A stretch of DNA of 64,000 nt from contig NZ_QBDX01000002.1 of the NCBI RefSeq assembly GCF_003129605.1, positions 99,501 to 163,500 on the forward strand. Direction: 5' to 3'. The translations under genes were made by a program, and so were the position numbers. How positions within the stretch are numbered: position 1 is the first letter of the stretch; every line of letters begins with the position of its first letter. Below, one piece after another: positions 1-7,588 of the stretch. This stretch comes from Hyphobacterium indicum (GTDB lineage Bacteria > Pseudomonadota > Alphaproteobacteria > Caulobacterales > Maricaulaceae). Under the pieces are notes generated by a model. That model was given only the letters and a program-made list of their open reading frames with translations. It was not told the origin of the DNA and did no database searches.

Positions 1-993
1 AATTTCACCCACAATATTGCCGGCCTCAAGGGCGACTGGACGATGGCCGCTTTCCGCGAGGAAGCGATGGCCAAGATCCGCGAGCAGGTCGGCTCCGGCC
101 GGGTGATCTGCGGCCTGTCCGGCGGCGTTGACAGCGCCGTGGCGGCCAAGCTGATCCATGATGCCATCGGCGACCAGCTGGTCTGCGTCTTTGTCGATAC
201 CGGGCTGATGCGCCTCAATGAAGCCGAGGAAGTCGTCCGCCTGTTCCGGGACTCCTTCAACATTCCGCTCGTCCATGCCGATGAAGGCGATCTCTTCCTG
301 GGAGAGCTCGACGGCGTCTCCGACCCGGAAGCCAAGCGCAAGACGATTGGCCGGCTCTTCATCGACGTGTTTGAAAAGCACGCCAAGGCCGCTGGCGGGG
401 CGGATTTCCTCGCCCAGGGCACGCTCTATCCGGACGTGATCGAGAGTGTCTCCTTCGATGGCGGCCCGTCCGTGACGATCAAGTCCCACCACAATGTCGG
501 CGGCCTGCCCGAGCGCATGAATATGAAGCTGGTCGAGCCCCTGCGCGAACTCTTCAAGGACGAGGTGAGGGCGCTTGGCCGCGAGCTGGGCCTGCCCGAT
601 GGCTTTGTCCAACGCCACCCCTTCCCGGGTCCGGGCCTCGGCATCCGCATTCCCGGCGCGGTGACGAAGGAAAAGGCCGACATTCTGCGAAAAGCCGACG
701 CCATCTATATCGACGAGATCCGCAAGGCCGGCCTGTACAATACAATCTGGCAGGCCTTTGCCGTCCTCCTGCCGGTGCAGACCGTCGGCGTGATGGGCGA
801 TGCCCGCACCTATGACAATGTGCTGGCCCTGCGCGCCGTCACCTCCGTGGACGGCATGACGGCGGACTATTTCCCCTTCGACCACGACTTCCTCGGCCGC
901 ACCGCCACCCGCATCATAAACGAGGTGCGCGGCGTCAACCGCGTCGTCTATGATGTGACGTCCAAGCCGCCGGGCACGATTGAGTGGGAGTAG
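1..993 (+). CDS. guaA: GMP synthase (glutamine-hydrolysing), C-terminal part
   Basis: This is the 3' part of GMP synthase, which aminates XMP to GMP with ATP and glutamine as the last step of guanine nucleotide synthesis. The frame is open from base 1, so the N-terminal glutamine amidotransferase domain and the true start lie outside the window. Visible in the 330-residue fragment are the ATP-pyrophosphatase P-loop SGGVDS (about residues 40-45), the GLP and HPFPGPGLG stretches of the synthetase domain, and the C-terminal dimerisation domain ending KPPGTIEWE, as in complete GuaA proteins. slyX follows after 4 bases. Identity is firm; only the upstream boundary is unknown. Confidence 0.97.
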   Translation, partial: NFTHNIAGLKGDWTMAAFREEAMAKIREQVGSGRVICGLSGGVDSAVAAKLIHDAIGDQLVCVFVDTGLMRLNEAEEVVRLFRDSFNIPLVHADEGDLFLGELDGVSDPEAKRKTIGRLFIDVFEKHAKAAGGADFLAQGTLYPDVIESVSFDGGPSVTIKSHHNVGGLPERMNMKLVEPLRELFKDEVRALGRELGLPDGFVQRHPFPGPGLGIRIPGAVTKEKADILRKADAIYIDEIRKAGLYNTIWQAFAVLLPVQTVGVMGDARTYDNVLALRAVTSVDGMTADYFPFDHDFLGRTATRIINEVRGVNRVVYDVTSKPPGTIEWE

Positions 994-997
994 GGGG

Positions 998-1198
998 ATG
1001 AGCTCTGATCGCCTTGACGCGCTGGAAATGCTCGTCGCTGAACAACAGCGCACGATTGACGATCTCTCTGACGGCCTGTTGCGTCAGCAAAAGGAGCTCG
1101 ACCGGCTGACGGCGCGCCTGCGCGCCTCTGACGACCGCATCGCCGAGCTCGAATCCGGCCGGCCCGCGCCGGGGAATGACAAGCCGCCGCATTATTGA
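998..1198 (+). CDS. slyX: SlyX family protein
   Basis: A 66-residue, highly charged protein predicted to be one continuous alpha-helical coiled coil: heptad-like leucines run through most of its length and it ends in a proline-rich tail (PPHY). This matches the SlyX family in size, the LEMLVAEQQRTIDDLS-type start and the C-terminus. The molecular function of SlyX is unknown. The ATG at 998 is preceded by GGAGTAGGGGG overlapping the end of guaA, so it is probably translated from the guaA transcript. An in-frame start at 980 would overlap guaA and is less likely. Confidence 0.85.
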   Translation: MSSDRLDALEMLVAEQQRTIDDLSDGLLRQQKELDRLTARLRASDDRIAELESGRPAPGNDKPPHY

Positions 1199-1209
1199 GC
1201 ATCAAAATC

Positions 1210-1314
1210 GTCATCCCGGACGAGCGCGATAGCGTGCGATCCGGGACCCATTCCGTGACGTTGAATATCCGGAATGGGTTCCGGGTTCCCGCCTTCGGCG
1301 CGCCCCGGAATGAC
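1210..1314. repeat. Intergenic nested palindrome (REP-like element)
   Basis: A 105-bp element made of nested inverted repeats. The outer arms are GTCATCCCGG (1210-1219) and CCGGAATGAC (1305-1314), with one mismatch. The inner arms are CCGGGACCCATTCCG (1241-1255) and CGGAATGGGTTCCGGG (1270-1285). It fills most of the slyX-DUF1428 gap. Elements with CGTCATCCCGG ends are common between genes in alphaproteobacteria. It could act as a transcript-end hairpin or be a scattered non-autonomous repeat. Confidence 0.7.
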
Positions 1315-1381
1315 GTTTGTATTTCAGCTACCACACTCGGAATTCCCTGCTAATCTCAGCACGAACAGGGGAGAAAGCACC

Positions 1382-1738
1382 ATGTCTTATGTCGACGGAT
1401 TTGTCGTGGCAGTGCCATCAGCAAAGAAAACGGAATACCTCGAAATGGCAAAGCTGGGAGCCACCGTGTTCAAGGACCATGGCGCGCTCAGCGTCGTTGA
1501 GGCCTGGGGCGATGATGTGCCGGACGGAAAAGTCACCTCCTTTCCCATGGCGGTGAAGGCGACAGCCGACGAGACGGTGGTGTTTTCCTGGATCGTCTGG
1601 CCGGACAGGGCGGCGCGTGATGCCGGCATGGCCGCGGCGATGAAGGATGAGCGCTTTGCCGCCATGGGCCCGGACGCCATGCCCTTTGACGGTAAACGCA
1701 TGATCTTTGGCGGGTTTGAAATGATCGTCGAGGCGTAG
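1382..1738 (+). CDS. DUF1428 (YbaA-like) domain protein
   Basis: A 118-residue cytoplasmic protein recognised as DUF1428 from its start (MSYVDGFVVAVP), the central WGDDVPDGKVTSFP segment and the C-terminal MPFDGKRMIFGGFE motif, which are the family's conserved blocks. The family has a dimeric alpha/beta-barrel-like ferredoxin fold and no established biochemical role. The ATG at 1382 has GGGGAGAAAG about 8 bases upstream. An in-frame extension back to 1274 would run into the upstream palindrome and is rejected. It appears to be a single-gene unit. Confidence 0.88.
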   Translation: MSYVDGFVVAVPSAKKTEYLEMAKLGATVFKDHGALSVVEAWGDDVPDGKVTSFPMAVKATADETVVFSWIVWPDRAARDAGMAAAMKDERFAAMGPDAMPFDGKRMIFGGFEMIVEA

Positions 1739-1960
1739 ACGCCGGCGCGATCACAAGGCGCACAACAACCAAACCTGGGTTTGAATCTTGGCGCGCGGGT
1801 GAGGCGCGTGCCCGGTTTTTACCCGGCCGCAACCGGAGCGTCCGCCGTTTACCGAATTCTCTCAATCAATTGTGACCCCCGCCCGGCTTGCCGGCCGGCA
1901 GGCATGCGGCCAGCTTGGCGGCGCGTTTTCGTCCATACAAGCCGAATAGGAGCCGGTCAC

Positions 1961-2428
1961 ATGACGGCATTCAGAATAGTCTTTCTTGCAATGGCGCTGG
2001 CCGTGCTCGCCGGCGCTCCGGCGGCGCAGGCCCAGTCCGCCCGGACCGTGTTGGACGTCTATGACGAAGGCCCGGTCTGGCACATGATCTATGTGCGCAC
2101 CGGCCCGGGCCAACGCGAAGCCTATCTCGACAGCCTGTCCGGCACCTGGACCGCCCAGGTCGAACTGGCAGAGGAAATGGGATTTGTGCTCGACCATCAT
2201 GTCCTGACCAAATGGCCAACAAGCCCGGATGACTGGGACGTGCTGATCATCGAGATCTTTCCGGACATGGCGGCCTATGACACTTTCTGGGAAGACTGGG
2301 CGCGTGTCGATGCCGCCATTCTGGAGAGCCGCGAAGACGAGGCCGAGGTGTCAGCCCGCGTCACGGCCGAGCGCACGCTTCTGGGCATTCATGTTGCACG
2401 CGAGGTGTTCCTCAATCCGCCGGACTAA
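1961..2428 (+). CDS. Secreted protein of unknown function
   Basis: A 155-residue protein with a clear Sec signal peptide: a hydrophobic core in residues 4-20, then AQA-Q with likely cleavage near residue 25. The mature part is acidic and rich in aromatic residues (VWHMIYVRTGPGQREAYLDS; WDVLIIEIFPDMAAYDTFWEDW). That pattern resembles a ferredoxin-like dimeric alpha/beta-barrel fold, but I cannot assign a family. The ATG at 1961 was chosen because the signal peptide starts there and AGGAG lies upstream; the longer frame from 1781 lacks a signal peptide. The 222-bp gap before it holds no recognisable feature. Confidence 0.7.
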   Translation: MTAFRIVFLAMALAVLAGAPAAQAQSARTVLDVYDEGPVWHMIYVRTGPGQREAYLDSLSGTWTAQVELAEEMGFVLDHHVLTKWPTSPDDWDVLIIEIFPDMAAYDTFWEDWARVDAAILESREDEAEVSARVTAERTLLGIHVAREVFLNPPD

Positions 2429-2440
2429 CGCCTACGCGAC

Positions 2441-3964
2441 CTAGTCCGCCAGCGCGCTGCGAACGCTGGGCATGATACGGCGGCTGACCGGGATTTCCGC
2501 GCCTGACGAGAGCGTGAGCCTGCCGACGCCGGACGCATGGCGCTCCAGTTGATCGATGAAGGCAGTATTGACGATGTGCGAGCGGTGAACGCGTAAAAAC
2601 GTATCTGGCAGCTTGGCTTCGATCTCATTGAGACTGCTGGTGAAAAGTGCCGATTTGCCGCCCTTGAAGTGCAGCTCGATATAATCGCCCGCTGCCTGAA
2701 TATGCGCAATGCGCCCAGTGTCGATCCGTTCCATTTTGCCGGCACTGGTTAATTGTAGCTGCGCGGGATCGGACTTCTGGTGCGCCTGTTGCAGCGCCAT
2801 TTGGAGACGTTCTGCGCGTGCGGTTTCCGATCTCGCGCTGCGTCGCGCGCGGATCAGGGCTAGCGCCTGCTGGAAAAACAGAACCAGCATCAAGGCCGAG
2901 AAGAAATAGTAGACATAGACATCGAGAATCCATCTGGGATGGATGAGATAGGCTATGCCGACGGCCGCAATCAGCCCGAGATAAATAAGGGCGTTGCGGT
3001 CTGTTTTCAGCCCCCGGTAGACAAGGCCGGGAATGGCAATGCCGATGGGGATGAAAAGAGCAAAAATGGCTTTTGGATCATAGCTGGGCGCCAACCAGAT
3101 AGCGGCAACGACCACAAGCGAGACAAGCGCGGACAGGCCCCACCGAAACGTCCAGCGCCAAGTTGAAAATCGTTTCAGAACATGTGCCAGGAACAACAGG
3201 CCGGTCATTGCGGCAAAGCCTGTAACGCCCAGCATGCGCCAGGCGTGCATGGGGTAGGCATAACTGATCAGACCACGGCTGGTTTCCGTGACGAGTTGCG
3301 CTGTGACGAAAAGCGCGAGCAAGGCGAGGATAACGCCGTTTTCCCTGTCGTCACCGCGTACGGCAGACACACCGAATATGATGATGCCGAGCAGAAAGAC
3401 GCCAAAATTGATCAGCGATGGCCAGTAGGCGCGGATGATTCGCTCGGTTGGTCCCGCAAACTCGCCTAGCGCCACAATGTGGATCGGGTATTCAAAAGAG
3501 ATCAGACTGTGATGCGCGGACATCAGCAGGACGAGCTCGTTGTTGCCAGGATGCAGGGTGGAGGGCGGAACGAAGACGACGGAATCCATCGCACCCGGGA
3601 TTTCGCTGGCGCGGTTTTGTCCGGCCTGTCCATTCTGTCCCAGATACGTGCCGTTCATATAGAGCGAGGTCGACATGGCCCCGGAAACAAAGAGGCCCAG
3701 CGGACGATCAGTAGCAAGCTCCGATTCTGAAAGCATGAGCGATGCGGCTATCCAGATCATTCGCCCTTGAGGGTTGACCCCGTGAAGCGGCATCGTTTCG
3801 CATTCCGGCGCATCGAAATCGGGCAGGTCGGCGATGGGTTCGGTCGCCGGACACACGCGAACGGCATCCATTTCCACCCAGTTCAACGACTGGGCATAAG
3901 CCACTGGGCTGATCGCCGGATTTGCGAGGAATACAAAGAGAATGGCGGTCAGCGAATATTTCAT
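2441..3964 (-). CDS. Membrane-anchored LytTR-type transcriptional regulator
   Basis: A 507-residue one-component regulator. Residues 1-25 are a signal peptide. About 26-175 is a periplasmic beta-rich domain resembling the jelly-roll sensor of 7TMR-DISM proteins. About 178-390 contains seven or eight hydrophobic helices. About 405-507 is a LytTR DNA-binding domain with the conserved LRVHRSHIVN and IPVSRR motifs. It probably senses an extracellular ligand and binds DNA from the membrane; no receiver or kinase domain is present. It diverges from a secreted hydrolase gene, and the shared spacer carries three LytTR-like repeats, which suggests autoregulation and control of the neighbour. Confidence 0.85.
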   Translation of the reverse strand: MKYSLTAILFVFLANPAISPVAYAQSLNWVEMDAVRVCPATEPIADLPDFDAPECETMPLHGVNPQGRMIWIAASLMLSESELATDRPLGLFVSGAMSTSLYMNGTYLGQNGQAGQNRASEIPGAMDSVVFVPPSTLHPGNNELVLLMSAHHSLISFEYPIHIVALGEFAGPTERIIRAYWPSLINFGVFLLGIIIFGVSAVRGDDRENGVILALLALFVTAQLVTETSRGLISYAYPMHAWRMLGVTGFAAMTGLLFLAHVLKRFSTWRWTFRWGLSALVSLVVVAAIWLAPSYDPKAIFALFIPIGIAIPGLVYRGLKTDRNALIYLGLIAAVGIAYLIHPRWILDVYVYYFFSALMLVLFFQQALALIRARRSARSETARAERLQMALQQAHQKSDPAQLQLTSAGKMERIDTGRIAHIQAAGDYIELHFKGGKSALFTSSLNEIEAKLPDTFLRVHRSHIVNTAFIDQLERHASGVGRLTLSSGAEIPVSRRIMPSVRSALAD

Positions 3965-3978
3965 GCCGTCAGTCTAGC

Positions 3979-4030
3979 GCCGTTCAACGGCACCGTCCTG
4001 CCGTTTACCGAAAAGTCACTGCCGTTTGAC
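3979..4030. promoter_or_regulatory. Three LytTR-like boxes at 21-bp period
   Basis: GCCGTTCAAC (3979-3988), GCCGTTTACC (4000-4009) and GCCGTTTGAC (4021-4030) are direct repeats starting exactly 21 bp apart. LytTR regulators typically bind tandem imperfect repeats with a GTT core, about two helical turns apart. The sites lie just upstream of the LytTR gene start and 72-123 bp upstream of the hydrolase ATG, a suitable position for activation. A TTGACT at 4026-4031 inside the last box could be a -35 element for the hydrolase. Confidence 0.6.
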
Positions 4031-4101
4031 TGGTTCGCGCCCCATCCGATCGCATTCGCGTCAATCCTGCGCCGACGCATAAATGGTTGATTGGAAAACA
4101 G

Positions 4102-5565
4102 ATGAAAAACCTCCTCATGGCCGGCATGGCCTTACTTGTTTCCGCTCCGCTGGCTTTGGCGCAGGCTGCGCCGCGCCCCGGCGAGGTCGAAATCGAATTC
4201 ACACCGGGCAATGGCGATCCCGTCACCGCCTATCAGGGGTCGTTTCAGGTGCCGGAATATCGCGCTGATCCCGACAGCCGGATGATCGAACTGGGATATG
4301 TCCGCTTTCCGGCCACGACGGATGATCCGGGGTCGCCAATTATCTATCTGGCGGGCGGGCCGGGCGGAACGGGAACCGGCACGGCCCGCGGACGTCGCTT
4401 TTCGCTGTTCATGGATATGCGCCAGCATGGTGATGTGTACACCTTTGATCAGCGCGGGACCGGCCTGTCGGAAAATGACATACCGGTCTGCGTTTCCTCT
4501 GTCACAGACACGGTGGCGCAGGAGGTTTCCGATGCGGAATGGGCCGTGTCTCGCCAACAGGCGGCGGTTGAGTGCGCGGCTTTCTGGGCAGATCAGGGCA
4601 TTGATCTGCGCGGTTATACGACGATGGAGAGCGTCCACGATCTGAGTGATTTGCGACGGCACCTCGGTGCGGACCGGATTTCCCTGTGGGGGATTTCCTA
4701 TGGCAGTCATCTCGCACTGGCGGCGCTGAACACAATCGACGCCGAACTGGACCGGGTGATCATCGCCAGCGCCGAGGGGCTGGATCAGACCGTCAAACTG
4801 CCTTCGCGTACCGCCTCTTATTTCCAGCGCTTGCAGGATGCGATCAATGCCCAGCCCGCCGCTGCGGCTGCCTATCCGGATGTGGTCGGTCTGATGCGCC
4901 GCGTCCATGACCGGCTGGATGAAGCGCCTGTTCTACTCGACATCCCGCAGGACGATGGCACGACCAGAGCCTTCATGCTGCAACGCCGCGATGTGCAGGC
5001 TCTGGCCGGTGGTGCGCTCGCAGACCCGACCAATGTCGGCCTTGTTCTGGCGCTCTATTCGGAACTCGACCGCGGCGAATACGTCATCATGACCGCGCTG
5101 ATTCAGCGCTTCATGGACATTCGCGAAACCATTGATTTCAGGGCCATGCCGCTGGCGATGGACCGGGCATCCGGCATCACGGAGGAACGTCTGGCCTTGT
5201 TCAACGCTCAGCTGCCGCAATCCCCCATCGGGGCATTCCTCAACGCGCCGATGCCACAGCTTTTGCCTGTCCTGACCGAGCTGGATCTGGGCGATGATTT
5301 TCGCACGCAATTGTCAGGCGAGACGCCTGTTCTGCTGCTGACCGGAACGCTGGATAGCCGCACCTATATCGAAGGGCAGGCCGAGGCGGTACAAGGGCTG
5401 TCAGATGTGACTCAGATCACCATCCATAATGCTGGGCATAATCTCTTCATGCTGTCCCCGGATATCCAGAATGCCATGCATGCCTTCATGCAGGATGAAG
5501 CGGTGGCTGATTCAGATATCTGGCTTGATGCGCCGGACTTTCTCGCCAATCCGTTCGGTCGCTAG
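4102..5565 (+). CDS. Exported alpha/beta hydrolase, peptidase S33/TAP-like
   Basis: A 487-residue secreted alpha/beta hydrolase. A signal peptide (MKNLLMAGMALLVSAPLALAQA) is followed by the oxyanion-hole motif GGPGGTGTG, the DQRGTGLS strand typical of proline iminopeptidase relatives, and the nucleophile elbow GISYGS (serine near residue 199). The C-terminal TAP-like part supplies an aspartate in GTLDS and a histidine in NAGHN. Likely an aminopeptidase or esterase acting in the periplasm or outside. The ATG at 4102 is preferred over an in-frame TTG at 4087 because it begins the signal peptide. It is probably controlled by the divergent LytTR regulator. Confidence 0.87.
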   Translation: MKNLLMAGMALLVSAPLALAQAAPRPGEVEIEFTPGNGDPVTAYQGSFQVPEYRADPDSRMIELGYVRFPATTDDPGSPIIYLAGGPGGTGTGTARGRRFSLFMDMRQHGDVYTFDQRGTGLSENDIPVCVSSVTDTVAQEVSDAEWAVSRQQAAVECAAFWADQGIDLRGYTTMESVHDLSDLRRHLGADRISLWGISYGSHLALAALNTIDAELDRVIIASAEGLDQTVKLPSRTASYFQRLQDAINAQPAAAAAYPDVVGLMRRVHDRLDEAPVLLDIPQDDGTTRAFMLQRRDVQALAGGALADPTNVGLVLALYSELDRGEYVIMTALIQRFMDIRETIDFRAMPLAMDRASGITEERLALFNAQLPQSPIGAFLNAPMPQLLPVLTELDLGDDFRTQLSGETPVLLLTGTLDSRTYIEGQAEAVQGLSDVTQITIHNAGHNLFMLSPDIQNAMHAFMQDEAVADSDIWLDAPDFLANPFGR

Positions 5566-5650
5566 CTGGCTGGGCCGATGCCTCGTTGAAGGCAGGTTCA
5601 GAATATTGCACTTCAACCTGATTCAGAACTTGAACTTGACTCGATACATG

Positions 5651-5680
5651 AAGGGCGCGGCCGCACGTTGCGCCCTTTTT
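5651..5680 (+). terminator. Intrinsic terminator after the hydrolase
   Basis: The stem AAGGGCGC (5651-5658) pairs with GCGCCCTT (5670-5677), and the T-run continues to 5680. It lies about 85 bases after the hydrolase stop codon, in the correct orientation. Confidence 0.75.
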
Positions 5681-5784
5681 ATGTCCGATCCCGCGCGTGA
5701 AGGGAAAAACCGATTCGCCTTCAGACCGCTGGAGCCGGATCATGACTCGATACCTCACCTGATCGGGGCGGCTTCCCACGAGGT

Positions 5785-5905
5785 CCTCCGGTCTCCCGTT
5801 TTCACGAGGGCAGGCAAGCCGGAGGAAGACGGGGGTTGGGACGCTCAGACATCAATCAAGCGCGACTTGCTCCGGCCGCGCCGGCGCGGAACCGGAGCAT
5901 GTCTG
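5785..5905. other. Two strong hairpins, candidate structured RNA
   Basis: Hairpin 1 pairs CCTCCGG (5785-5791) with CCGGAGG (5819-5825). Hairpin 2 pairs GCTCCGG (5869-5875) with CCGGAGC (5892-5898), with the inner arms CCGCGCC/GGCGCGG (5876-5889). It is extended by the outer arms CAGACAT (5846-5852) and ATGTCTG (5899-5905). No T-run follows on either strand, so it does not look like a simple terminator. I do not recognise it as a known riboswitch or sRNA. It lies 89 bases upstream of the DUF6249-like gene and could be its leader. Confidence 0.4.
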
Positions 5906-5993
5906 AAAAATGCACACAGCCTGCCTCCAAACCGGTCGGTGGTGGCCACTTCCTTCATGAACGGCGATAAAGCCGGGTCGATTGGAGGACAAC

Positions 5994-6407
5994 ATGGAAA
6001 CGTTCGGTGATCTTTTTGAAAGTTACTGGTGGCTGCTTTTCCCGCTCGCCTTCTTTGTGATCGGCGGCTGGAACAGCTTTCTGAGCTATCAGCGCACCAA
6101 GGCAAAGGTCGAGGTGCTCAAGGCCTATGCCCAGTCCGGCAAGGAACCGCCCGCAGATCTGATCCGGGCCCTGGAATCGGAAAATGACAGGTCCGGCGAT
6201 GACTGGTCGGATGGCGGCAAGGAGGAGAGCGGCGGCAGCGGCGTCTTCCTGGTCGTCCTGTTTGCCGGTCTCAGCGCCGTTTTCGCCTTTGTCGGCTATT
6301 CCGGCTGGCTGGGGGATACGACGTCGATGTATTTCGTCGCGATGATCCTCGGCGTGCTGGCGCTGGCCTTTCTGGCGTCATCCCTGTTCGGCAAGCGCCG
6401 CGGCTGA
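5994..6407 (+). CDS. DUF6249-like membrane protein, ECF cassette A gene 1
   Basis: A 137-residue inner-membrane protein. It has one transmembrane helix (about 12-30), a charged cytoplasmic linker containing AYAQSGKEPPADLIRALES (about 46-64), an acidic glycine-rich loop, then two helices (about 81-100 and 108-130) and a basic KRRG tail. The AQSG...P..I.AL linker recurs in the gene at 8683, which also precedes a sigma factor, so the two are paralogues. This layout matches DUF6249 proteins, whose role is unknown. The ATG at 5994 follows TTGGAGGAC, a good ribosome site. The sigma factor gene starts 2 bases after its stop. Confidence 0.78.
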   Translation: METFGDLFESYWWLLFPLAFFVIGGWNSFLSYQRTKAKVEVLKAYAQSGKEPPADLIRALESENDRSGDDWSDGGKEESGGSGVFLVVLFAGLSAVFAFVGYSGWLGDTTSMYFVAMILGVLALAFLASSLFGKRRG

Positions 6408-6409
6408 TC

Positions 6410-6943
6410 ATGGCCGCGGCCAGCGATGCGGAACTGGTGGGCGCGGCTTTGCGGGGCGCGGATGCAGCCTTCGAACAGCTCGCCCGGCGTCACAGCCCGG
6501 CCCTGCGCAGCTTTCTGCGCGGGGTCTGCCGCGATCCGGCACTGGCCGATGACATCGCCCAGGACGCGCTGATCCGTGCCTGGCAGCGGCTGGGGCAATT
6601 ACGCGATCCGGCGGCCTTCAGAAGCTGGCTGTTCGGCACCGGATGGCGGCTGGCCTCGCAAGCGCGCCGGGCCTCCGGCCGCCGGGAAAGACGCGAAAAC
6701 AGCTGGATGGAAACCGCCGCGCAAAGCCGGCCCGAAGGGTTGAGCATGGAAGACAATATGGCGCTGGAAACCGCCATGCAGGAGCTGACACCGGACCAGC
6801 GCGCCTGCGTCTCGCTCTGCCTCGCCGGCGGCTGGTCGCATGGCGATGCCGCACAGGCGCTGGACATGCCGGTGGGAACAGTCAAGTCTCATATCAAGCG
6901 CGGGCGGGCCAGACTGCTCGCTGCGCTGGGAGGTGACACATGA
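6410..6943 (+). CDS. RNA polymerase ECF-type sigma factor, cassette A
   Basis: A 177-residue group IV sigma factor. Region 2 (about 8-75) contains HSPALRSFLRGVCRDPALADDIAQDALIRAW, the usual DD/QD -10 recognition block. Region 4 (about 115-170) has the LTPDQRACVSLCLAGGWSHGDAAQALDMPVGTVKSHIKRGR helix-turn-helix for the -35 element. Both blocks are quoted here as families see them and are complete in this protein. There is no region 3, as expected for ECF factors. It is sandwiched between a DUF6249-like gene (2-base gap) and a small membrane protein gene (ATGA overlap), so the three are probably co-translated. The signal it answers is unknown. Confidence 0.92.
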   Translation: MAAASDAELVGAALRGADAAFEQLARRHSPALRSFLRGVCRDPALADDIAQDALIRAWQRLGQLRDPAAFRSWLFGTGWRLASQARRASGRRERRENSWMETAAQSRPEGLSMEDNMALETAMQELTPDQRACVSLCLAGGWSHGDAAQALDMPVGTVKSHIKRGRARLLAALGGDT

Positions 6944-7257
6944 GCGCAGAAAACAAGCTGAACGCCTTCTTGCGGGCCGATGCCGCGCCGCAGCGCGATC
7001 CGGTATTCATGGCCGCGCTGGAAGAACGCATGGCGCGTATCCGCCTGCACGCCCGTTTGCGCCGCCACGCCTTTCTTGCCATTGCGGCCAGCGCCGTTTT
7101 TTTCGGACTGATCAAGGCCTCTGGCCACACCCTGATCGGCGCAGCGGCGCAATTTGCGGCCGAAATGGCCGCCACGCCGGGCCTGTCTATCGCAGGTCTG
7201 ATCGTTGCAGGCGCGGTGCTGCTGCCGCGTGTATTGCCGCGAAGCGCGCGCGCCTGA
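6940..7257 (+). CDS. Small membrane protein, putative anti-sigma partner A
   Basis: A 105-residue protein whose start overlaps the sigma factor stop (ATGA). The first 45 or so residues are soluble and basic (RDPVFMAALEERMARIRLHARLRR). Two hydrophobic segments follow at about 46-60 and 80-98, then a basic tail. The position suggests an anti-sigma factor that holds the sigma at the membrane. However, the zinc-binding HxxxCxxC anti-sigma motif is absent, so this role is inferred from context only. The gene at 9630 has the same place and layout. Confidence 0.65.
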   Translation: MSAENKLNAFLRADAAPQRDPVFMAALEERMARIRLHARLRRHAFLAIAASAVFFGLIKASGHTLIGAAAQFAAEMAATPGLSIAGLIVAGAVLLPRVLPRSARA

Positions 7258-7290
7258 CGGGGGCCGGACCGGATAGACGCTGCGGCCGTA

Positions 7291-7307
7291 TTGGCATATA
7301 TTGCCAA
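7291..7307. promoter_or_regulatory. Palindromic operator upstream of parD
   Basis: TTGGCA-TATAT-TGCCAA is a perfect 6-bp inverted repeat with an AT centre, 21 bp before the antitoxin ATG. ParD-type antitoxins bind such sites to repress their own operon, and the TATAT centre could overlap the -10 box. Confidence 0.5.
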
Positions 7308-7327
7308 CGCCCTTGCAGGAGGCCGTT

Positions 7328-7588
7328 ATGGCGACACGCAATGTCGTATTGACCGAAACCCAGTCCCGGCTGGTCGATCAGCTGGTGGCATCCGGCCGGT
7401 ATCAGAATGCCAGCGAAGCGCTGCGCGCGGGATTGCGGCTGCTGGAACGTGAAGAGGCCGAAATCGGTGCCCTCCAGGCCCGGCTTCAGTCCGGACTGGA
7501 ACAGGTCCGCAGCGGTGATTTCGCGGCGGGCAGCGGAGAGGAGGCCATTCGGCGCGCCTTTTCGAAGGCCGGAAAGCCGGCCGGATGA
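7328..7588 (+). CDS. parD: ParD-type antitoxin
   Basis: An 86-residue type II antitoxin. The N-terminal ribbon-helix-helix domain (about 4-45: NVVLTETQSRLVDQLVASG, then YQNASEALRAGLRLLE) is the hallmark of ParD/CopG-like antitoxins, and the C-terminal half is the toxin-binding arm. It would neutralise the toxin encoded next and repress the operon. The ATG at 7328 has GCAGGAGGCC upstream; a start at 7301 would lie inside the operator palindrome. Its end overlaps the toxin start by 4 bases (ATGA). Confidence 0.9.
   Translation: MATRNVVLTETQSRLVDQLVASGRYQNASEALRAGLRLLEREEAEIGALQARLQSGLEQVRSGDFAAGSGEEAIRRAFSKAGKPAG

Larger units (their letters stand above)
5566..5993. other. 428-bp gene-free stretch with hairpins
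   Basis: No convincing gene lies here; an open frame running through it from 5429 is an out-of-frame shadow of the hydrolase. It holds a terminator after the hydrolase (5651-5680) and then a hairpin-rich segment at about 5756-5905 in front of the first DUF6249-like gene. The promoter of the first ECF cassette is expected here, but I could not place it with confidence. Confidence 0.6.

Noticed and set aside
5846-5905. Intrinsic terminator of an upstream gene
   Set aside because: The stem is strong but is followed by GAAAAATG, not a T-run, on the plus strand; on the minus strand the Ts lie on the wrong side of the stem.
5429-6010. 193-codon frame bridging the hydrolase end and the ECF cassette
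   Set aside because: It starts inside the hydrolase out of frame, crosses a terminator and hairpins, and resembles no protein.
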